The notes under the pieces are model-generated. The model saw only the letters and a program-made list of their open reading frames with translations. It made no database searches and was not told the origin of the DNA. From positions 183,424 through 247,423 of the forward strand of contig SUUQ01000001.1 in assembly GCA_015062445.1 (NCBI GenBank): DNA of 64,000 nt. The letters are read 5' to 3'. This document shows positions 25,830 to 34,001 of the stretch, one piece after another (position 1 is the stretch's first letter; every line of letters starts with the position of its first letter). A program made the translations under genes and the position numbers. Source of the DNA: Alphaproteobacteria bacterium (GTDB lineage: Bacteria > Pseudomonadota > Alphaproteobacteria > Rs-D84).

Positions 25830-25866
25830 TTTCTGTATTGCGGGCGACCGCGTAAAATCTTATAAT
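25811..25866 (+). promoter_or_regulatory. Possible attenuator hairpins and second promoter before thrS
   Basis: Directly after the Thr codons, CCCC GTT GGGG (about 25813-25824) and GCGG GCGA CCGC (25840-25851) can form hairpins. Neither is followed by a clear T run, so control may be translational or rely on other pairings. TTGCGG (25838-25843) and TATAAT (25861-25866) with a 17-base spacer could be a second promoter that bypasses the leader peptide. Confidence 0.4.
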
Positions 25867-25918
25867 CAAACAAGTTTATTTAACAAACATATATAAAATA
25901 TAAAAAAGGTAGATGGTC

Positions 25919-27652
25919 ATGGCATATGATATTGAATTAATGCGTCATTCGTTGGCACACGTTATGGCGGCGGCGGTTAAAAAACTGCACCCAGAGGTTA
26001 AGTTCGCAGGGGGGCCTGCAATCGAAAATGGGTTCTATTATGATTTTGATACAGAATATCGTTTTTCTGAAGAGGATTTCGCAAAAATCGAAAAGGAAAT
26101 GCGTGATTTAATCAAATCAAATGGACGATTCGAACAGAAAATTGTCAGTTTAGATGAAGCAAAAGAAATCTTTGCAGATCAACCATATAAAATGGAATGG
26201 TTGAACGAATATGATGCGGCAGGGGAAAAACTGTCAATCTATACGTTCCGTGATTTTACGGATTTGTGTCGTGGGCCACATGTGGAAAGTTCCAAAGACC
26301 TGCCACGTGATGGATTCAAAATCCGTAGTGTTGCCGGTGCATACTGGAAAGGGGATTCCAAAAATAAAATGTTGCAACGTATCTATGTTGATGCGTTTGC
26401 AAGCAAAGATGAATTAGATAATTTCCTGAAAATGCAGGAAGAGGCCGCCGCACGTGATAATCGAAAACTGGGGAAAGATATGGACCTGTTCCACTTTGAA
26501 CCAGAATATGCACCAGGGGCGGTGTTCTGGCATGACAAAGGGTACAAGATGTATCGCCGCCTGATTGAATATGTGCGTGCACGTCAGGAACGGGCAGGGT
26601 ATCAGGAAATTTCAACGCCCGCCGTTATGGACAGATGCCTGTGGGAACGGTCTGGACACTGGGCAAAGTATGGTGAACATAACTATTCCGGTAAAACACA
26701 AGATGGCAAGGTGTTCTGTATTAAACCGATGTCGTGCCCAGGGGGGATGTTGGTATTTGGACACGGGCTGCGTTCATATAAAGATTTGCCGCTGTATATG
26801 GCAGAGTTTGGCAAGGTGCACCGCTATGAAGCCGCAGGTGGTCTGTCGGGGTTGATGCGTGTACGTGAATTTACCCAGGACGATGCGCACATTTTCTGTA
26901 CAGAAGAACAACTGGAAGAAGAAGTTGTTAAAATCTTGAAGTTCATCAAGGATATTTATGGTAAGTTTGGATTTGATAAGATTTCTATGAAGTTGGCAAC
27001 ACGTAAAGAATCTGAATTCCGAATCGGGTCTGATGAAATCTGGGACAAGGCCGAAGGTGCATTAAAAGCGGCGCTGGATAAGAATGGTATCGAATACGAA
27101 ATCGCCGAAGGAGATGCCGCATTCTATGGTCCAAAGATTGATAACTATCTGAAGGATTCAATGGGACGTGTATGGCAATGTGGTACAGTGCAATTGGATA
27201 TGAACCTGCCAGAACGATTCGATTTGTCATATGTCGGCGAAGATGGCGAAAAGCATCGCCCGATTATGTTGCATCGTGCAATGCTGGGGTCAATTGAACG
27301 GTTTATGGGTGTGTTGCTGGAATCAACAGGGGGCAATTTGCCACTGTGGTTAAGCCCAGAGCCGGTCGTGGTTGCACCAATCTCGGAAAAATATGCGGAT
27401 TATGCAAACCAGGTCGTTGCAGATTTGCGTGCAGCAGGTGTAAATACACATGCAGATTTGCGTGATGAAAAGGTTAACTATAAAATCCGTGAACTGTCGT
27501 TGGCAAAAACACCCATTATCGCAGTTGTCGGTGAAAAAGAAATGGCAGACAAAACTGTTACACTGCGTAAACTGGGACAGGAAAAACAGGAAGTTATGCC
27601 ACTGGACCAATTTGTCGCAATGATGCATGATGCAGTGAAAATGCCGCTGTAA
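25919..27652 (+). CDS. thrS: Threonyl-tRNA synthetase lacking the N-terminal TGS domain
   Basis: 577 residues from ATG 25919, chosen over 25913 because AAGG is then well placed. It starts directly at the editing domain (HSLAHV, His10 and His14; CRGPHVE further on), so the TGS domain of about 60 residues found in E. coli ThrRS is missing. The class II core is intact, with zinc ligands in MSCPGG (Cys), TQDDAHIF (His) and MLHRAMLGSIERF (His). A C-terminal anticodon-binding domain follows. It charges tRNA-Thr and hydrolyses mischarged Ser-tRNA-Thr. Expression is probably controlled by the Thr leader peptide upstream. A hairpin follows the stop. Confidence 0.96.
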   Translation: MAYDIELMRHSLAHVMAAAVKKLHPEVKFAGGPAIENGFYYDFDTEYRFSEEDFAKIEKEMRDLIKSNGRFEQKIVSLDEAKEIFADQPYKMEWLNEYDAAGEKLSIYTFRDFTDLCRGPHVESSKDLPRDGFKIRSVAGAYWKGDSKNKMLQRIYVDAFASKDELDNFLKMQEEAAARDNRKLGKDMDLFHFEPEYAPGAVFWHDKGYKMYRRLIEYVRARQERAGYQEISTPAVMDRCLWERSGHWAKYGEHNYSGKTQDGKVFCIKPMSCPGGMLVFGHGLRSYKDLPLYMAEFGKVHRYEAAGGLSGLMRVREFTQDDAHIFCTEEQLEEEVVKILKFIKDIYGKFGFDKISMKLATRKESEFRIGSDEIWDKAEGALKAALDKNGIEYEIAEGDAAFYGPKIDNYLKDSMGRVWQCGTVQLDMNLPERFDLSYVGEDGEKHRPIMLHRAMLGSIERFMGVLLESTGGNLPLWLSPEPVVVAPISEKYADYANQVVADLRAAGVNTHADLRDEKVNYKIRELSLAKTPIIAVVGEKEMADKTVTLRKLGQEKQEVMPLDQFVAMMHDAVKMPL

Positions 27653-27657
27653 TATGT

Positions 27658-27675
27658 GGGGTGGGTGACCACCCC
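27658..27675 (+). terminator. Hairpin after thrS (weak terminator)
   Basis: Perfect stem GGGGTGG / CCACCCC with a GTGA loop, but only ATAATTT follows, so it may be a partial terminator or an mRNA-end stabiliser. Confidence 0.5.
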
Positions 27676-27697
27676 ATAATTTAGGAAAGGATAAAAG

Positions 27698-27841
27698 ATG
27701 AAAAAAATTTTATTACTGGTTGCGCTGGTCGTGGTGCCAATGATGGCCACAGGGTGCGTGAAAAAGTGCGAGGTTGAACCAATCGTAGAACAAAATCATA
27801 AACTGATTGTGCCACCAAACTTTGGCCAGATGCCAAAATAA
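27698..27841 (+). CDS. Small lipoprotein, 47 residues
   Basis: Starts MKKILLLVALVVVPMMATGC, a full lipoprotein signal with lipobox ATGC (Cys20), leaving a mature peptide of only 28 residues ending LIVPPNFGQMPK. The VPPNFGxMP tail resembles the proline-rich motif of DUF3035-type lipoproteins of alphaproteobacteria (about LVVPPDF). AGGAAAGG precedes the ATG, and a terminator follows eight bases after the stop, so this looks like a genuine short gene. It would be matured by Lnt (16058) and sorted by LolA (36699). Function unknown. Confidence 0.75.
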   Translation: MKKILLLVALVVVPMMATGCVKKCEVEPIVEQNHKLIVPPNFGQMPK

Positions 27842-27848
27842 AAATTAT

Positions 27849-27878
27849 GCCAAAGACATTTTGTTTTTGGCTTTTTTT
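27849..27878 (+). terminator. Rho-independent terminator
   Basis: GCCAAA / TTTGGC stem followed by seven T residues, after the small lipoprotein gene. Confidence 0.75.
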
Positions 27879-27879
27879 A

Positions 27880-27888
27880 TGATATAAT
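27880..27888 (+). promoter_or_regulatory. Extended -10 promoter of the SPOR-tatA operon
   Basis: TGATATAAT (TATAAT at 27883-27888), 32 bases upstream of the SPOR gene start and directly after the preceding terminator. Confidence 0.6.
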
Positions 27889-27919
27889 GTCCATAACAAA
27901 ATGTATGGGGGATTTTATC

Positions 27920-28753
27920 ATGAATGATGATAACACACTGGATTTATTAGATTTAGATGATAATGGTGCAATGGATTCGTTGCCAGATGCGACACCGTTC
28001 GTCAGCCCACGGCCCAAAAAACCATGGCTGTTGTTAAGTATCGGGTTGATTGTTATCATTTTGGCGACATATGTAATCATCAGTATTGTTCATGATGATG
28101 ATTCTGCAATGATGGAAGTTGATTTGGATGTGCCAGTCGCAGTCGTTGACGGTGCAGGACAACCAATGGATATTAATGTTATGCCACCTGCAAAACCAAC
28201 ACCTGTTGTAGAAGAGCATACGGTTGGTGTACCGGTGCGTTTGGTTGAAGAACGTAAAGAAGTTGTGTTTAATCCGGCAGCTGAGGACACTAAACCACAG
28301 CCAGTGGTTCAGTCGCAGCCAGTGGCACAGCCACAACCGCAGCCAATTGTGAAACCTGTGGTGGCACCTGTGGCACAGCCAGCAGCAGTTCAGGTCGCAA
28401 AACCGGCAACAAAACCTGTCGCACAACCACAACCAAAGGTTGCAGCGAAAAAGCAGGCCGCAAAGCCAGCACCAAAACCTGTGGCAAAGCCAGTCGCAAA
28501 ACCGGTGGCGGGTTCGTGGTATGTTCAGTTCGGTTCGTACAGTACACGTGCCTTGGCCGAAAATGCACAAAGACAGATGCGTAATGCACACCCAAGTTTA
28601 TTTGATGGACATCAATTTGTAATCTTGGCGGCACAATTAAAAGACGGCAAGACAACATATCGTCTGCGTGTGGCATTCAAGACATCAAATGATGCAAATG
28701 GATTCTGTCGTAATGCAAAGTCTGATGGACTGGATTGTTATGTCGCAAAATAA
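27920..28753 (+). CDS. SPOR-domain membrane protein
   Basis: 277 residues from ATG 27920. An acidic cytosolic N-terminus (about 1-35) is followed by one membrane helix (about 38-60), a long Pro/Ala/Gln/Val-rich, probably disordered periplasmic linker with KPV and QPQ repeats (about 85-205), and a C-terminal SPOR domain (about 205-277) starting GSWYVQFGSYSTRALAENAQRQM. SPOR domains bind glycan strands stripped of peptides at the septum, so a role in division is likely. Upstream in-frame ATG codons lie at or before the promoter region and are rejected. tatA follows 19 bases later. Confidence 0.88.
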   Translation: MNDDNTLDLLDLDDNGAMDSLPDATPFVSPRPKKPWLLLSIGLIVIILATYVIISIVHDDDSAMMEVDLDVPVAVVDGAGQPMDINVMPPAKPTPVVEEHTVGVPVRLVEERKEVVFNPAAEDTKPQPVVQSQPVAQPQPQPIVKPVVAPVAQPAAVQVAKPATKPVAQPQPKVAAKKQAAKPAPKPVAKPVAKPVAGSWYVQFGSYSTRALAENAQRQMRNAHPSLFDGHQFVILAAQLKDGKTTYRLRVAFKTSNDANGFCRNAKSDGLDCYVAK

Positions 28754-28772
28754 GTAAAAAAAGAGGCAGGTT

Positions 28773-28973
28773 ATGAGAATGGGTTGGATGGAAATTGCGT
28801 TAATTGTTGTCTTGGTGATTGTTTTGTTTGGACATGCCAAAATACCAGGTATGATGAAAAATCTGGCGAATGGTTTGAATGTCTTTAAGCAGGAAATCAA
28901 GGCAGATAAAAAAACAGAAAAGCAATCGCAAAAAAAAGCAGTCGCAAAGAAGCGTATTTCCAAGAAAAAATAA
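28773..28973 (+). CDS. tatA: Twin-arginine translocase subunit TatA
   Basis: 66 residues: one N-terminal membrane helix (GWMEIALIVVLVIVLFG), the FGxxKIP hinge, an amphipathic helix (GMMKNLANGLNVFKQEIK) and a Lys-rich tail. TatA oligomers form the protein-conducting part of the Tat system for folded proteins. It lies about 8.3 kb from tatB-tatC (37316-38316), so the operon is split here. The short tail and the absence of a charged C-terminal extension distinguish it from TatB. Confidence 0.92.
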   Translation: MRMGWMEIALIVVLVIVLFGHAKIPGMMKNLANGLNVFKQEIKADKKTEKQSQKKAVAKKRISKKK

Positions 28974-28989
28974 TGAAAAAGGATATGTT

Positions 28990-29349
28990 ATGAAAAAATT
29001 GTTTGCAATGTTTGTGCTGATGTTGGTGGCGGCATGTGGTGCAGACGAAAATATGCTGGATATTTATGGGGTGCAGTGTGAATTTGTTGGAGATGGTGGG
29101 AATTCACAGCTGGTTAAGTGTCCCATGGCACCAGGACTGGTGGCGATACAAAGCGAAGAACCGAATGCAATGTTCATGGATGGTGAATATGCAGGAGTTA
29201 ATATTGAAGAATATGCAAAAGACAAAAGTGTTATCTGGGTGAACATAGTGGAAAGTGATTGTGATGAAAATACAAAAGGGTATCGCTTTCTGATATCAGA
29301 ACCAGTTTTTGATGGTGTGCATATGCATGCGGTTCTTAGATGTATTTAA
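28990..29349 (+). CDS. Lipoprotein, function unknown
   Basis: 119 residues from ATG 28990. The signal MKKLFAMFVLMLVAAC has a lipobox VAAC (Cys16). The mature part is acidic with three further Cys (VQCEF, LVKCPMAPG, ESDCDENT) and one at the end (LRCI). No domain is recognised. An earlier in-frame ATG at 28879 would run through tatA and lose the signal peptide. Follows tatA by 16 bases and is closed by a terminator. Confidence 0.75.
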   Translation: MKKLFAMFVLMLVAACGADENMLDIYGVQCEFVGDGGNSQLVKCPMAPGLVAIQSEEPNAMFMDGEYAGVNIEEYAKDKSVIWVNIVESDCDENTKGYRFLISEPVFDGVHMHAVLRCI

Positions 29350-29350
29350 C

Positions 29351-29379
29351 AAAAAATCCCGCCGAATGGCGGGTTTTTT
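29351..29379. terminator. Bidirectional terminator
   Basis: AAAAAATCCCGCC / GGCGGGTTTTTT with a GAAT loop, between the plus-strand lipoprotein gene and the 3' end of minus-strand dksA. A and T runs on both sides suit termination in both directions. Confidence 0.88.
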
Positions 29380-29809
29380 AATTCTTGCGCAGTTCGTATT
29401 CTTCTTGTTCTTCTATTGTCATGGTCGCCAATGGGCGGGCAATCATACGTTGAATACCAATTTCTTCGCCAGATACAACACTGAATCCATAGGTGCCATT
29501 TGCAATCCGTTCCAGGGCCGCATTTATCTTTTGTAATAATTTGTTATTGCGGTCTGACATGCGCAGGTCCATCGTGATGTCTTGGTTATAGGTTGCGTTG
29601 TCGGATTCATCACCAACACCAACCGATTCGGTTTTGTCAGCCAAGCGGACCGCACTGAGTACAGAATCGCTGTCGCTGAGCAGTTCATCACGTTGGTTCT
29701 TTAATATGTTATAAAAGTATGCCAAATGCATAGGGCACATGTATGGTTCAGACTTTTTCGGTTTGTAATTGCTGGGCAATTCCAGTGTCTGATAATTTTC
29801 TTTGGACAT
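29378..29809 (-). CDS. dksA: DksA-type RNA polymerase-binding regulator without zinc finger
   Basis: 143 residues. The N-terminal coiled coil has the tip motif DxxDxA as DESDNA (67-72), which in E. coli DksA acts in the RNA polymerase secondary channel with ppGpp. The C-terminal region ERIANGTYGFSVVSGEEIGIQRMIARPLATMTIEEQ aligns with the DksA zinc domain, but all four Cys are replaced (Ser110, Ser113, Thr131, Glu134). It is therefore a zinc-independent form, like some DksA paralogues used under zinc limitation. Upstream of it on the same strand, two bases away, is trxA. Confidence 0.88.
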   Translation of the reverse strand: MSKENYQTLELPSNYKPKKSEPYMCPMHLAYFYNILKNQRDELLSDSDSVLSAVRLADKTESVGVGDESDNATYNQDITMDLRMSDRNNKLLQKINAALERIANGTYGFSVVSGEEIGIQRMIARPLATMTIEEQEEYELRKN

Positions 29810-29811
29810 TT

Positions 29812-30129
29812 TTACGCCTTTAATTCTTCAATCCATGCCAGTAATGTTTCAGAATCCATTACACCTGTGCGGGCCGCAACCAATTCGCCGTCTTTGAATG
29901 CCAAGACAGATGGAATGCTGCGGATGCCATATTTGGCAGGTGTGCGGCGATTCGATTCGTCAATTTCAAATTTTACAAATTTCGCATCGTTGGTTTTGTC
30001 AGAGGTTTCTTCGAATATTGGGCCAAACATACGGCATGGGCCGCACCAAGATGCCCAGAAATCAACCAGGGTAATGCCAGTGCTGATTAAACTGTCAATT
30101 GTTGCATCGTTCGCATGTGTTAATGCCAT
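29812..30129 (-). CDS. trxA: Thioredoxin
   Basis: 105 residues from ATG 30129 with GGAG upstream. It has the complete thioredoxin fold and active site FWASWCGPCRM, the cis-Pro loop SIPSVLAF and a Gly-rich end. It keeps cytosolic proteins reduced and feeds reductases. The longer reading frame from 30204 would include the sufS promoter region and is rejected. dksA follows after two bases, so the two are co-transcribed. Confidence 0.95.
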   Translation of the reverse strand: MALTHANDATIDSLISTGITLVDFWASWCGPCRMFGPIFEETSDKTNDAKFVKFEIDESNRRTPAKYGIRSIPSVLAFKDGELVAARTGVMDSETLLAWIEELKA

Positions 30130-30151
30130 ACCTTTTCTCCTTTTTCTGTTG

Positions 30152-30179
30152 TTGATATTTGGCAAGAGTGTATTATAAT
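30152..30179 (+). promoter_or_regulatory. Predicted promoter of the sufS operon
   Basis: TTGATA (30152-30157) and TATAAT (30174-30179) with a 16-base spacer, 27 bases upstream of the sufS ATG, in the divergent gap with trxA. Confidence 0.6.
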
Positions 30180-30206
30180 CACCAAAAAATGCAAGGGAAA
30201 TCATAA

Positions 30207-31310
30207 ATGAATAAAATCATATACTTAGATGCCGCTGCAACGTATCAAAAATCTGATGCAGTATTGGCGGCAATGGATGATTTTTTGCGTAATCACTATG
30301 CGAACGCAGGACGTGGTATTTGCCAGCGGGTCGCAGATGTTGACGATATGTTGGTGCGCAGTCGGGCACGGGTCGCAGCATTTATGAATGCCAGACCTGA
30401 TCAGATTATTTTTACGTCTGGTACAACAATGGCAATGAATCAAATCGCAGATATGATTCCAATGCGGGCAACAACACGTGTTATGGTGTCTGATCTGGAC
30501 CATCACAGCGCAAGGTTGCCGTTTGTACAAAGAATCTGTGACAAGGCAGGACAGGTTGTTGTTTGCCCACTGGATGAAAATAACGATATTGATGTAAACA
30601 ATATGCCGTATGCAGATGTCGTGGTTATCACGGCAATGTCAAATGTTTTGGGCCAAGAACAAGATGTTGCAAAAATCATTCGGGCGGCAAAAGATAAAAA
30701 TCCATCCGTTATAACAATTGTGGATGCAGCACAATTTGTCGTTCATAAAAAAATTGATGTCAGGGAATGGGACTGTGATTATGTATGCTGGTCTGCGCAT
30801 AAAATCGGGGCAGATACAGGGTTGGGAATTATTTATAAAAAAGATATCAATGTAAATTTTGGAAATCTGATAGGCGGCGGTATGGTTAAGCGGGTAAATG
30901 CAGATGGACAAATCGTCTGGGCAGATGGACCAGAAAGATTTGAGCCAGGGACGTTGCCGCTGACGCAAATTGCAGGGTTAATTCCTGCAATTGATAATCT
31001 GGAAAAAAATAGACCAAATTTGGGGTTGATTGAATATCTGTATGATGAATTGGTGAAAATAAACAAGATAAAAATCTTGACCCGGCGTGGGGCGGCGGTG
31101 CTGACGTTTGTGGTTGATGGTATGCATCCGTTGGATTTCGGCGCACTGGTTGGTGTGCGTGGATTTTGTGTGCGGGTCGGAATAATGTGCGCATCGTGGA
31201 TTATGCAAAGACTGAATGTGCCAGGGGCGATTCGTGTGTCAATCGGTGCATATAATTCCAGGGATGAAATTGACTGTTTTATCAAGGTAACAAAAGAAAT
31301 TGTAAAATGA
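30207..31310 (+). CDS. sufS: Cysteine desulfurase SufS
   Basis: 367 residues, class V PLP aminotransferase fold. It starts at YLDAAAT and shows the cofactor Lys in CWSAHKIGADTG and the catalytic Cys in VRVGIMCASWIM, the position of Cys in the SufS RVGHHC motif. It is somewhat shorter than E. coli SufS (406), mostly at the N-terminus and active-site loop. It releases sulfur from cysteine and hands it to SufE, encoded two genes downstream. The ATG of sufT overlaps its stop by four bases. Confidence 0.93.
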   Translation: MNKIIYLDAAATYQKSDAVLAAMDDFLRNHYANAGRGICQRVADVDDMLVRSRARVAAFMNARPDQIIFTSGTTMAMNQIADMIPMRATTRVMVSDLDHHSARLPFVQRICDKAGQVVVCPLDENNDIDVNNMPYADVVVITAMSNVLGQEQDVAKIIRAAKDKNPSVITIVDAAQFVVHKKIDVREWDCDYVCWSAHKIGADTGLGIIYKKDINVNFGNLIGGGMVKRVNADGQIVWADGPERFEPGTLPLTQIAGLIPAIDNLEKNRPNLGLIEYLYDELVKINKIKILTRRGAAVLTFVVDGMHPLDFGALVGVRGFCVRVGIMCASWIMQRLNVPGAIRVSIGAYNSRDEIDCFIKVTKEIVK

Positions 31311-31621
31311 CTGTAAATAAAGACGATATTATCAGTGCATTAAAAACTGTGTTCGATCCAGAAATACCCGTAAATGTATGGGATATGGGGCTGATTTACG
31401 ATGTTGATATTGCAGCAGATGCAGTTGTAATCAAAATGACATTTACCAGCCCAACGTGCCCAATGATGGAAGAACTGATGGAACAGGTGCGATGTGTTGT
31501 GCAAAATGTTGCAGGTACTGTTCCGGTGCGGGTGGATTTGGTGTGGGACCCACCATGGGATTTGTCACGGATGTCGGATGCAGCACGGGTGGAATTAGAT
31601 CTGGTTAACGAGGGGTGGTAA
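31307..31621 (+). CDS. sufT: SufT / MIP18-family Fe-S assembly protein
   Basis: 104 residues of the DUF59 (MIP18) family: DPEIPVNVWDMGLIYDV at the start, TFTSPTCPMMEEL in the middle with the conserved Cys, and the WDPPW end motif. SufT-type proteins help Fe-S cluster maturation under high demand. It overlaps sufS by four bases and sits directly before sufE. Confidence 0.88.
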   Translation: MTVNKDDIISALKTVFDPEIPVNVWDMGLIYDVDIAADAVVIKMTFTSPTCPMMEELMEQVRCVVQNVAGTVPVRVDLVWDPPWDLSRMSDAARVELDLVNEGW

Positions 31622-31623
31622 GT

Positions 31624-31986
31624 GTGACATATGACGAAATTAAAAGGATTTTATTGCTGATTGACAGCCCAATTGAAAAACTGGAAATGGTTATGGAACT
31701 GGGGCAGGATTTGCAAGAAGTGCCACAGGATGCAGTGTGTACAGAAATTGCAGGTTGTTCATCGTTGGTTGAAATTTGCAAAAAAAATAATCGGTTTTGG
31801 GCCAGGGCAGATTCAGGACTGGTGCGGGGAATCGTCGCAATTCTGGTTGCAATGGTTGATGGCAAGACACCTGACGAGATAAAAAAAATCGATATGGAAT
31901 CGGAATTTCAATCGCTGAATCTGAATCTGGGGGCGGGGCGGTTGAATGGTGTAAATTCTATGATTCGATTTTTCAAAAATTTATGA
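31624..31986 (+). CDS. sufE: Sulfur acceptor protein SufE
   Basis: 120 residues from GTG 31624, which has GAGGGG at the right spacing; GTG 31615 is an alternative that overlaps sufT. The sulfur-accepting Cys lies in EIAGCSSLVEI, and the DGKTPDEIKKID stretch is typical. It takes persulfide from SufS and passes it to the SufBC scaffold, whose genes are at 54216-56225. Confidence 0.9.
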   Translation: MTYDEIKRILLLIDSPIEKLEMVMELGQDLQEVPQDAVCTEIAGCSSLVEICKKNNRFWARADSGLVRGIVAILVAMVDGKTPDEIKKIDMESEFQSLNLNLGAGRLNGVNSMIRFFKNL

Positions 31987-32026
31987 TAAAATGCCATCAA
32001 AGGTTCTGATGCAGGGGGAGATGCCT

Positions 32027-32320
32027 ATGAATGACGATAAAAAAATGTTGCATGTTGGTATGTGGGCACTGGGGGGGGCAATGATGCTGAGTGTGATGCT
32101 GCAGGTGGGATATCGTACCCAAAGTCGTCAAATTAACAGAATTAAACGTGAAATTGTACAAACACAACAAAAAATTGCTGTTGCAGAAGCAAACTTTGCG
32201 GCAAATGTGCGACCAGAAGTTCTGCGAAATTTGGTTGTGGGAATGATGCCACGGGTCGAAGCAATCAGTTTTAAAAAATCTGTGGATATTAATGATTTGC
32301 CAAACAGGGAAGCTTTATAA
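32027..32320 (+). CDS. ftsL: FtsL-like cell division protein
   Basis: 97 residues from ATG 32027, preceded by AGGGGGAG. A short basic cytosolic tail, one membrane helix (about 9-27) and a periplasmic coiled coil (about 30-70, RQINRIKREIVQTQQKIAVAEANF) give the FtsL layout. Sequence identity in FtsL is always low, so position is the main support: it lies directly before ftsI and overlaps its start by one base. FtsL with FtsB and FtsQ activates the septal synthase FtsWI. Confidence 0.8.
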   Translation: MNDDKKMLHVGMWALGGAMMLSVMLQVGYRTQSRQINRIKREIVQTQQKIAVAEANFAANVRPEVLRNLVVGMMPRVEAISFKKSVDINDLPNREAL

Positions 32321-33957
32321 TGTTTGAAATTGGAAAGGATATTTTTAAGCGTGGATTCTTTGGTGCCAGATGTGATGCGATGGGACGTAAAAGACTGGGG
32401 ATTGTTTACAAGTTTTTTGTGATTGCATTTGTTGTTTTTATCGGACGAACTTTACAACTGGGAATCTTGGGGACAGATCGGACAAGATTGGCAGGGGCAA
32501 ATTCGCAGTGGGATGTGCAACGGGCGGATATTGTTGATAGAAATGGTGATATCCTGGCAAAAAATGTTGAATCAGGGCATATCATACTGCGAAATCGGGC
32601 AGTGCGTGAACAGGATCGGGATGCTGTGGCACAGACAATTCACCAGGCGTTGCCGTATGAATATTCGCTGGCCCAGGCGATTGAACTGGTAAATTCAGAT
32701 AGACGATTTATCAGACTGAAAAAATATGCCAGTGATGAACAACGGGAAATTGTACGAAATGCACGACTGGAGGGATTGGAAATAGAAAAAATTCAAACCA
32801 GAAAATATCCAAAACGCAGATTGTTTTCACATGTGGTCGGATTCGTTGGAGAAGAAGGTCGTGGACTGGAAGGGGCAGAAAGGGTTTATGATGATTATCT
32901 GACGGAAAATAAAGACCCGTTGCGGTTGTCTGTCGATTCTAGAATTCAGGCGGTTTTCTATGACCAATTGTCGTTTGCAATGCAAAAATATCAGACCAAG
33001 GCAGCAATGGGAATGCTGATGAATTCTAGAACAGGTGAAATTATCGCAATGGTATCTTTGCCAGATTATGATCCAGAAAATCTGCGGGCAGACCCAATCG
33101 CAAACAGATTAAATAAGCCAATGCGAAGTGTTTATGAGTTGGGGTCTATTTTCAAAATATTCAATACTGCGTTGGCACTGGAAAATGGAATTGAGGTTAG
33201 TAAAGAGTACTATGTCGCAAAGCCGTTCCCAATTTATGATAAAAATGGTCGGTTGGCAAAAAATATTACAGATATTCGCAGTTTCAAACCACCACGACCC
33301 AGTTTGAATGTCGAAGAAATTATGATGCATTCTTGTAATGTCGGCAGCGCACAAATCGCACTGGAATTGCCAGATGGTGCACAAAAGGAATTTTTTGAAA
33401 GACTGCATATGGACAAGGCATTGAATCTGGAATTTGGCAGAACAGAAAACAGTATTCCACAACGTAAGTGGGGGCCTGTGGAACGGGCAACCGTTGCATA
33501 TGGTCAGGGATATGCAGTGACACCAATGCATCTGATGCTGGCGGTTAATGCAGTGACAAATGGCGGAATTTATATTTATCCAACATTGCAAAAACGCAGT
33601 GTAGGGGTTGTAAAAGGTGAACGTGTCTTGGCAGATGAAATTTCTGCAACGTTGCGACCAATCATGCTGCGTGTTGCAGAAGAAACCAGCGGTAAGCAGG
33701 CACGTGTGGCAGGTATTCAAATCGGTGGAAAAACGTCAACCGCAGAAAAATATACAAATGGAAAGATTGATAATAAAAGAAATGTGACTGCATTCGTTGG
33801 TGTATTCCCAGCACATGCACCACAATATACAATACTGGTGGTGCTGGATGAACCAAAGGGAACCAAAGAATCGTGGGGATGGCGGACCGCTGCGTGGAAT
33901 GCTGTGCCAACAACAGGAAAAATTTTGGACAGTATACTGCCATTGCTATTTGAATAA
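32320..33957 (+). CDS. ftsI: Peptidoglycan transpeptidase FtsI (PBP3)
   Basis: 545 residues: one membrane helix (about 28-48), the PBP dimer domain with RADIVDRNGDILA, and the transpeptidase domain. Active-site motifs are ELGSIFK (SxxK), HSCN (SxN) and GGKTSTAEK in place of the usual KTGT, so the third motif is KTS. The enzyme crosslinks septal peptidoglycan. The ATG overlaps the ftsL stop. The rest of the usual mur-fts cluster does not follow; recJ comes next. Confidence 0.94.
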   Translation: MFEIGKDIFKRGFFGARCDAMGRKRLGIVYKFFVIAFVVFIGRTLQLGILGTDRTRLAGANSQWDVQRADIVDRNGDILAKNVESGHIILRNRAVREQDRDAVAQTIHQALPYEYSLAQAIELVNSDRRFIRLKKYASDEQREIVRNARLEGLEIEKIQTRKYPKRRLFSHVVGFVGEEGRGLEGAERVYDDYLTENKDPLRLSVDSRIQAVFYDQLSFAMQKYQTKAAMGMLMNSRTGEIIAMVSLPDYDPENLRADPIANRLNKPMRSVYELGSIFKIFNTALALENGIEVSKEYYVAKPFPIYDKNGRLAKNITDIRSFKPPRPSLNVEEIMMHSCNVGSAQIALELPDGAQKEFFERLHMDKALNLEFGRTENSIPQRKWGPVERATVAYGQGYAVTPMHLMLAVNAVTNGGIYIYPTLQKRSVGVVKGERVLADEISATLRPIMLRVAEETSGKQARVAGIQIGGKTSTAEKYTNGKIDNKRNVTAFVGVFPAHAPQYTILVVLDEPKGTKESWGWRTAAWNAVPTTGKILDSILPLLFE

Positions 33958-34001
33958 TTTTTGATTATAATACGCTGGATAATAAAAAAAAGAGTAGCAG
34001 C

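Noticed and set aside
25676..25873. Minus-strand ORF containing a run of six Val codons
   Set aside because: It is the complement of the Thr-codon leader peptide and the palindromic repeat.
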